In this document: positions 9,518-15,038 of the stretch, piece after piece
How positions within the stretch are numbered: position 1 is the stretch's first letter
How the letters are laid out: each line of letters starts with the position of its first letter
Assembly (NCBI RefSeq): GCF_000002995.4
Contig: NW_025062347.1
Coordinates: forward strand, 1-15,038
Length of the DNA: 15,038 nt
Reading direction: 5' to 3'
From: Brugia malayi
Taxonomy: Eukaryota > Nematoda > Chromadorea > Rhabditida > Onchocercidae
Notes under the pieces: generated by a model
The model's database searches: none
What the model was told of the DNA's origin: nothing
Seen by the model: only the letters and a program-made list of their open reading frames with translations
Translations under genes and position numbers: made by a program

Positions 9518-10095
9518 GTTGGATTTGCAGAGAAGTGGCATAAAAAAATCGATATGTCTTCTAATGATATTGTTATATCTGTGGAGAAATGGTTTGAGTT
9601 AATGGATTAATCAAATTGTTTTCTAGTTAAATTATTATATCTGTAGAGAAATGATGTGAGTTAATGAAGTAATCAAAATGCCTTCTAGTGATATTGTTAT
9701 ATCTATAGGGAAATGATGTGAGTTAATGAATTAATCAAAATGTCTTCAAATGATATTGTTATAATGGTAGAAAAATGATGTGAGTTAATAAATTAATCAA
9801 AATGTCTTCTATTGATATTGTTATATCTGCAGAGAAATGATGTGAGTTAATGAAATAATCAAAATGTCTTCTAATGATATTGTTATATCTGCAGAGAAAT
9901 GATGTGAGTTAATGAATTAATCGTAATGTCTTCTAATGATATTGTTATATCTGTGGAGAAATGGTATGAGTTAATGAAGTAATCAAAATGTCTTCAAATG
10001 ATATTGTTGCATTTGCAGAGAAGTGGCATGAAATAATCAAAATGTCATCTATTGATATTGTTATATCTGTAGAGAAATGATGTGAGTTAATGAAT
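9518..10095 (+). repeat. Segmental block, first copy
   Basis: It begins at the unusual GTTGGATTTG core, continues with AATCGATATG, a GGTTTGAG unit, a TTTTCTAG divergent unit, a CTATAGGGAAATG unit and an ATAATGGTAGAAAAATG unit, and ends in a CATCTATTG unit. The block recurs at 13231 and its first part again at 14013. Relative to the 13231 copy it carries two additional long monomers (124 bp) after the ATAATGGTAG unit. Confidence 0.85.
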
Positions 10096-11129
10096 TAATC
10101 AAAATGTCTTCCAATTATATTGTTATATCTGTAGAGAAATGGTATGAGTTAATGAAATAATCAAAATGTCTTCTAATAATATTGTTGCATTTGCAGAGAA
10201 GTGGCATGAAATAATCAAAATGTCTTCTAATGATATTGTTATATCTGTAGAGAAATGATGTGAGTTAATGAAATAATCAAAATATCTTCTAATGATATTG
10301 TTAAATCTGTAGAGAAATGGTATGAGTTAATGAATTAATCAAAATATCTTCTATTGATATTGTTAAAATGTTAGAATAATGATGTGAGTTAATGAATTAA
10401 TCAAATTGTCTTCTATTGATATTGTTATATCTATAGGGAAATGATGTGAGTTAATGAAGTAATCAAAATGTCTTCAAATGATATTGTTGCATTTGCAGAG
10501 AAGTGGCATAAAAAAATCGAAAAATTAATCAGAATATCTTCCAGTGATATTGTTATATCTGCAGAGAAATGGCATGAGTTAATGAATTAATCAAATTGTC
10601 TTCTATTGATATTGTTATATCTGTAGAGAAATGATGTGAGTTAATGAAGTAATCAAAATGTCTTCAAATGATATTGTTGCATTTGCAGAGAAATGGTATG
10701 AGTTAATGAATTAATCAAAATGTCATCTAATTATATTGTTATATCTGTAGAGAAATGATGTGAGTTAATGAATTAATCAAAATGTCATCAAATGATATTG
10801 TTGCATTTGCAGAGAAGTGGCATGAAATAATCAAAATGTCATCTAGCGATATTGTAATATCTGTAGAGAAATGATGTGAGTTAATGAATTAATCAAAATG
10901 TCTTCCAATTATATTGTTATATCTGTAGAGAAATGGTATGAGTTAATGAAATAATCAAAATGTCTTCTAATAATATTGTTGCATTTGCAGAGAAGTGGCA
11001 TGAAATAATCAAAATGTCTTCTAATGATATTGTTAAATCTGTAGAGAAATGGTAAGGGTTAATGAATTAATCAAAATGTCATCTAATTATATTGTTATAT
11101 CTGTAGAGAAATGATGTGAGTTTATGAAG

Positions 11130-11500
11130 TAATCAAAATGCCTTCTAATGATATTGTTGTATTTGCAGGGAAGTGGCATAAAAAATCGAAATGTCTTCTA
11201 ATGATATTGTTATATCTGTGGAGAAATGGTATGAGTTAATGGATTAATCAAATTGTTTTCCTGTTAAATTATTACATCTGTAGAGAAATGATGTGAGTTA
11301 ATGAAGTAATCAAAATGCCTTCTAGTGATATTGTTATATCTGCAGAGAAATGGTATGAGTTAATGAATTAATCAAAACATCATCTAGCGATATTGTTATA
11401 ACTGTAGAGAAATGATGTAAGTTAATAAAGTATTGAAAATGCCTTCTAGTGATATTGTTTTATCTGTAGAGAAATGGTATGAGTTAATGAAGTAATCAAA
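11130..11500 (+). repeat. Displaced block related to copy 0
   Basis: This stretch aligns with about 240-605 at an offset of 10888 bp. Shared private variants are GTATTTGCAGGGAAGTGG, CATAAAAAATCG with six A rather than seven, and AATAAAGTATTG. Copies 3 and 4 lack that last form. The match ends within the TTTTATCTG unit, where the sequence turns to TTAATGAAG and a CTTCAAATG short unit. It shows that a copy-0-like template contributed sequence to the disordered flank. Confidence 0.8.
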
Positions 11501-11779
11501 ATGTCTTCAAATGATATTGTTGCATTTGCAGAGAAGTGGTATGAGTTAATGAATTAATCAAAACATCATCTAGCGATATTGTTATAACTGTAGAGAAATG
11601 GTATGTTAATGAATTAATCAAAATATCTTCTAATGATCTTGTTATAATGGTAGAAAAATGATGTGAGTTAATGAAGTAATCAAAATGCCTTCTAATGATA
11701 TTGTTGTATTTGCAGGGAAGTGGCATAAAAAAATCGAAATGTCTTCTAATGATATTGTTATATCTGTAGTGAAATGGTA

Positions 11780-12020
11780 TGGGTTATTGAAGTAATCAAT
11801 ATGTTTTCTAGTGATCTTGTTATATTGGTAGAGAAATGGTATGAGTTAATGAAGTAATCAAAATGCCTTCTAGTGACATTATTATATCTGTGGAGATATG
11901 GTATGAGTTAATGAAGTAATCAAAATGTCTTCTAGTGATATTGTTATATCTGTAGAGAAATGGTATGGGTTATTGATGTAATCAGTATGTTTTCTAGTGA
12001 TCTTGTTATATTGGTAGAGA
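11780..12020 (+). repeat. GGGTTATTG / TTTTCTAGTGATCTTG block, first copy
   Basis: Units with GGTATGGGTTATTG tails are followed by TATGTTTTCTAGTGATCTTG units and a GTGACATTATTATATCTG unit with GGAGATATGG. The GTGACATT unit at 11873 recurs at 13161 in the same company, 1288 bp on. Related units occur downstream of the 50 bp truncated monomer in the full higher-order copies (near 3412, 6659 and 8456), which is where this block probably came from. Confidence 0.72.
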
Positions 12021-12226
12021 AATGGTATGAGTTAATGAAGTAATCAAAATGCCTTCAAGTGATATTGTTGTATCTGCAGAGAAATGGTATGAGTTAATGA
12101 ATTAATCAAATTGTCTTCTAATGATATTGTTATATCTGTAGAGAAATGATGTGAGTTAATGAATTAATCAAATTGTTTTCTAGTTATATTGTTACATCTG
12201 TAGAGAAATGATGTGAGTTAATGAAG

Positions 12227-12350
12227 TAATCGAAATGTCTTCTAATGATATTGTTATATCTGTGGAGAAATGGTATGAGTTAATGAAGTAATCAAAATGT
12301 CTTCTAATGATATTGTTATATCTGTGGAGAAATGGTATGAGTTAATGAAG
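12227..12350 (+). repeat. Adjacent near-identical monomer pair
   Basis: Two successive 62 bp units, 12227-12288 and 12289-12350, differ only at the AATCGAAATG versus AATCAAAATG position. Both have TGTGGAGAAATGG. Neighbouring monomers elsewhere in the array usually belong to different subtypes, so this is a recent single-unit duplication. Confidence 0.82.
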
Positions 12351-12779
12351 TAATCAAAATGCCTTCTAGTGATATTGTTATATCTGTAGAGAAATGATGT
12401 GAGTTAATGAAGTAATCAAAATGTCTTCAAATGATATTGCTGCATTTGCAGAGAAGTGGCATGAAATAGTCGAAATGTCTTCTTATGATATTGTAATATC
12501 TGTGGAGAAATGGTATGAGTTAATGGACTAATCAAATTGTTTTCTAGTTATATTGTTACATCTGTAGAGAAATGATGTGAGTTAATGAATTAATCAAAAT
12601 GTCTTCTATTGATATTGTTATATCTGTAGAGAAATGATGTGAGTTAATAAAGTAATCAAAATGCCTTCTAGTGATATTGTTATATCTATAGGGAAATGAT
12701 GTGACTTAATGAAGTAATCAAAATGCCTTCTAATGATATTGTTGTATTTGCAGAGAAGTGGCATAAAAAAATCGAAAAA

Positions 12780-12830
12780 TTAATCAGAATATCTTCCGGT
12801 GATATATTTGTTAATGGCATGAGTCAATGA
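12780..12830 (+). repeat. Rearranged monomer with altered core
   Basis: The unit starts TAATCAGAATATCTTCCGG like the one after each 12 bp remnant. The usual GATATTGCTATATCTGCAGAG stretch is replaced by GATATATTTGTTAATGGCAT, about 11 bp shorter, before rejoining GAGTCAATGAAT. It is unique in the window. A small deletion with a filler or a template switch would explain it. Confidence 0.7.
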
Positions 12831-13049
12831 ATTAATCAAAATATCTTCTATTGATATTGTTAAATCTGCAGAGAAATGGTATGAGTTAATGAATTAATCA
12901 AAATGTCTGCTAATTATATTGTTATATCTGTAGGGAAATGATGTGAGTTAATGAATTAATCAAAATGTCTTCTAATGATATTGTTATATCTGTAGAGAAA
13001 TGATGTAAGTTAATAAAGTATTGAAAATGCCTTCTAGTGATATTGTTAT

Positions 13050-13210
13050 ATCTGTAGAGAAATGGTATGGGTTATTGATGTAATCAGTATGTTTTCTAGT
13101 GATCTTGTTATCTTGGTAGAGAAATGGTATGAGTTAATGAAGTAATCAAAATGCCTTCTAGTGACATTATTATATCTGTGGAGATATGGTATGAGTTATT
13201 GAAGTAATCA
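13050..13210 (+). repeat. GGGTTATTG / TTTTCTAGTGATCTTG block, second copy
   Basis: It repeats the order GGTATGGGTTATTGATG, ATCAGTATGTTTTCTAG, TGATCTTG and GTGACATTATTATATCTG found at 11780-12020. A small difference is TTATCTTGGTAG for TTATATTGGTAG. The segmental block at 13231 follows it directly, whereas the first copy is followed by other units, so neighbouring blocks were joined independently. Confidence 0.72.
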
Positions 13211-13230
13211 AAATGTCTTCTAATGATATT

Positions 13231-13684
13231 GTTGGATTTGCAGAGAAGTGGCATAAAAAAATCGATATGTCTTCTAATGATATTGTTATATCTGTGGAGA
13301 AATGGTTTGAGTTAATGGATTAATCAAATTGTTTTCTAGTTAAATTATTATATCTGTAGAGAAATGATGTGAGTTAATGAAGTAATCAAAATGCCTTCTA
13401 GTGATATTGTTATATCTATAGGGAAGTGATGTGAGTTAATGAATTAATCAAAATGTCTTCAAATGATATTGTTATAATGGTAGAAAAATGATGTGAGTTA
13501 ATAAATTAATCAAAATGTCTTCTAGTGATATTGTTATATCTGTGGAGAAATGGTATGAGTTAATGAAGTAATCAAAATGTCTTCAAATGATATTGTTGCA
13601 TTTGCAGAGAAGTGGCATGAAATAATCAAAATGTCATCTATTGATATTGTTATATCTGTAAAGAAATGATATGAGTTAATGAAA
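13231..13684 (+). repeat. Segmental block, second copy
   Basis: Offsets from GTTGGATTTG to ATAATGGTAG are 243 bp in both this block and the one at 9518. The distance between the two blocks then changes from 3713 to 3589 bp by the CATCTATTG unit, a loss of exactly 124 bp or two 62 bp monomers. Single-base differences are few, for example GGGAAGTGATG here for GGGAAATGATG. Confidence 0.85.
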
Positions 13685-14012
13685 TAATCAAAATGTCTTC
13701 TAATGATATTGTTATATCTGTGGAGAAATGGTATGAGTTAATGAATTAATCAAAATATCTTCTAATGATCTTGTTAAAATGGTAGAATAATGATGTGAGT
13801 TAATGAATTAATCAAAATGTCTTCAAATGATATTGTTGCATTTGCAGAGAAGTGGCATGAAGTAATCAAAATGTCTTCTAGTGATATTGTTATATCTGTA
13901 GAGAAATGGTATGGGTTATTGAAGTAATCAATATGTTTTCTAGTGATATTGTTATATCTGTAGAGAAATGATGTGAGTTAATGAAGTAATCAAAATGTCT
14001 TCTAATGATATT

Positions 14013-14275
14013 GTTGGATTTGCAGAGAAGTGGCATAAAAAAATCGATATGTCTTCTAATGATATTGTTATATCTGTGGAGAAATGGTTTGAGTTAATGG
14101 ATTAATCAAATTGTTTTCTAGTTAAATTATTATATCTGTAGAGAAATGATGTGAGTTAATGAAGTAATCATAATGTCTTCTAATAATATTGTTATAATGG
14201 TAGAAAAATGATGTGAGTTAATAAATTAATCAAAATGTCTTCTATTGATATTGTTATATCTGCAGAGAAATGATG
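14013..14275 (+). repeat. Segmental block, third (partial) copy
   Basis: The GTTGGATTTG unit returns 782 bp after the second copy, with the same AATCGATATG, GGTTTGAG and TTTTCTAG units in order. ATAATGGTAG follows after 181 bp instead of 243, so exactly one 62 bp monomer (the CTATAGGGAAATG unit) is missing; the junction unit is a hybrid reading AATCATAATGTCTTC. The stretch after it (TAATAAATTAATC, CTTCTATTG with a CTGCAG) matches the first copy rather than the second. Confidence 0.82.
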
Positions 14276-14929
14276 TGAGTTAATGAAGTAATCAAAATGT
14301 CTTCTAATTATATTGTTATATCTGTAGAGAAATGATGTGAGTTGATGAAGAAATCAAAATGCCTTCTAGTGATATTGTTATATCTATAGGGAAATGATGT
14401 GAGTTAATGAATTAATCAAAATGTCATCAAATGATATTGTTGCATTTGCAGAGAAGTGGCATGAAATAATCAAAATGTCTTCTAATTATATTGTTATATC
14501 TGCAGAGAAATGATGTGAGTTAATGAATTAATCGAAATGTCTTCTAATGATATTGTTATATCTGTGGAGAAATGGTATGAGTTAGTGAAGTAATCAAAAT
14601 GTCTTCTAATGATATTGTTGCATTTGCAGAGAAGTGGCATGAAATAATCAAAATGTCATCTAGCGATATTGTTATATCTGTAGAGAAATGATGTGAGTTA
14701 ATGAATTAATCAAATTGTTTTCTAGTTAAATTATTATATCTGTAGAGATATGGTATGAGTTAATGAAGTAATCAAAATGCCTTCTAGTGATATTGTTATA
14801 TCTATAGGGAAATGATGTGACTTAATGAAGTAATCAAAATGCCTTCTAGTGATATTGTTATATCTGTAGAGAGAAATGATATGAGTTAATGAAGTAATCA
14901 AAATGTCTTCAAATGATATTGTTGCATTT

Positions 14930-15038
14930 GCAGAGAAATGGCATGAAATTTAATGAATTAATCAAACATTTCTATCCAATTATATTGTTATATCTGTAGA
15001 GAAATGATGTGAGCTAAAAAATTTCTATGTTAAATATT
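14930..15038 (+). repeat. Degenerating right edge of the array
   Basis: The unit ending near 14960 is a hybrid: a short-class GGCATGAAA end runs into TTTAATGAATTAATC, the long-class tail. The next unit reads AATCAAACATTTCTATCC, with a start unlike any other, then a normal TATATTGTTATATCTG core. Its tail, GAGCTAAAAAATTTC, is also unusual. The last bases (ATTTCTATGTTAAATATT) still resemble the preceding variant start ATTTCTATCCAATTATATT, so they may be one more, strongly diverged monomer. Rising divergence over the last 90 bases suggests the array ends close to here, though the window stops before clear unique sequence. Confidence 0.65.

Larger units (their letters stand above)
1..15014 (+). 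repeat. Head-to-tail satellite array of ~62 bp monomers
   Basis: About 245-250 monomers lie in tandem with no interruption by unique sequence. Each starts near TAATCAAAATG and carries a strongly kept core, GATATTGTTATATCTG, followed by (T/C)AGAGAAATG and a GAGTTAATGA tail. All copies read in the same direction; I saw no inverted unit. The + strand carries far more G than C (about 11 to 4 in a typical monomer), while A and T are nearly equal. A typical monomer contains TAA, TAG and TGA in all three forward frames, so it cannot code. The array is already in progress at base 1, so its left boundary lies outside the window. The orientation given is that of the TAATCAAAATG reading. Eukaryotic satellite DNA is the best explanation; chromosomal position and species cannot be told from this. 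Confidence 0.97.
9252..15014 (+). repeat. Disordered part of the array, no intact higher-order copy
   Basis: The first 265 bp follow the start of copy 2 at +5044. After that the unit order no longer matches the full copies. The same monomer subtypes are present, including divergent units, the 12 bp remnant (near 10513 and 12768) and TTTTCTAGTGATCTTG units, but they occur in new combinations. The stretch is made of smaller shared blocks, listed separately. It looks like the older or more recombined flank of the array, next to the decayed right edge. Nothing in these 5.8 kb departs from satellite sequence or suggests a gene. Confidence 0.82.

Noticed and set aside
11496..11726. 76-codon open reading frame on the - strand
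   Set aside because: It is plain antisense satellite. It stays open only because this stretch lacks the usual frame-shifting 62 bp period, with a 2 bp loss near 11605 (GGTATGTTAATG). The predicted peptide repeats the monomer about every 20 residues, and there is no promoter, homology cue or codon signature.
1..15014. CRISPR array
   Set aside because: Repeat units abut each other and the whole unit recurs. There are no unique spacers, no constant 25-40 bp repeat with equal-length spacers, and no cas genes.
1..15014. Repetitive protein gene (solenoid or low-complexity type)
   Set aside because: The 62 bp period is not a multiple of three and a typical monomer has stops in every forward frame; the reverse frames are also closed, apart from the one short chance frame.
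1..15014. TATATCTG as a TATA-box promoter in each monomer
   Set aside because: The motif is expected in such AT-rich DNA and no downstream gene exists. There is no evidence of a start site.
1..15014. CENP-B box
   Set aside because: I found no match to the GC-containing CENP-B box consensus in the monomers; they are too AT-rich. A centromeric role cannot be claimed on this ground.
1..15014. Transposon with terminal inverted or long terminal repeats
   Set aside because: No inverted copies, no target-site duplications and no transposase or reverse transcriptase frames; the short TTAAT-GA-ATTAA inverted repeat in each monomer is too small to mean more.
15000..15038. Telomeric repeat at the right end
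   Set aside because: The terminal bases are ATTTCTATGTTAAATATT, with no short G-rich telomere motif.

Overview
The window is one continuous, AT-rich tandem satellite array. It runs in from the left edge and decays at about base 15,000. I see no credible protein-coding gene, RNA gene, transposon or CRISPR array. Every part reads as head-to-tail copies, all in one orientation, of a monomer of about 62 bp (roughly 25-30% GC, G well above C on the + strand). Shorter 54 bp variants are interspersed. A typical monomer has stop codons in all three forward frames. This is what a heterochromatic, pericentromeric or subtelomeric satellite of an AT-rich eukaryote looks like. The sequence alone does not identify the species.

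The array has two scales of organisation. The lower scale is the monomer, with recognisable classes: long 62 bp units with a GATGTGAGTTAATG tail or a GGTATGAGTTAATG tail, short 54 bp units ending GTGGCATGAAA, a divergent TTAAATTATTA class, a 50 bp truncated unit and a 12 bp remnant. The upper scale is a higher-order repeat (HOR) of 2346 bp, equal to 29 long units, 9 short units, one 50 bp unit and one 12 bp remnant. Two full copies lie at 1862-4207 and 6906-9251 and have the same length. Between them are an 848 bp copy with two large deletions (4208-5055) and an 1850 bp copy with one 550 bp deletion and one extra 54 bp unit (5056-6905). A partial copy at 1-1861 has its middle replaced by an indel-rich run of near-identical monomers (961-1738).

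From about 9518 to the right end the HOR order breaks down into shuffled blocks. Some of these are duplicated at 3.7 kb and 0.8 kb spacing, and they differ from each other by whole monomers (62 or 124 bp). The last 90 bases hold a hybrid unit and then degraded units, which suggests the edge of the array.

The length arithmetic fits growth and shrinkage by unequal exchange in register with the monomer. The most unusual aspect is that many monomers place a GTGAGT or GTATGAGT donor-like motif, a CTAAT branch-like motif and a TTTGCAG acceptor-like motif in order with minimal-intron spacing (53 nt).
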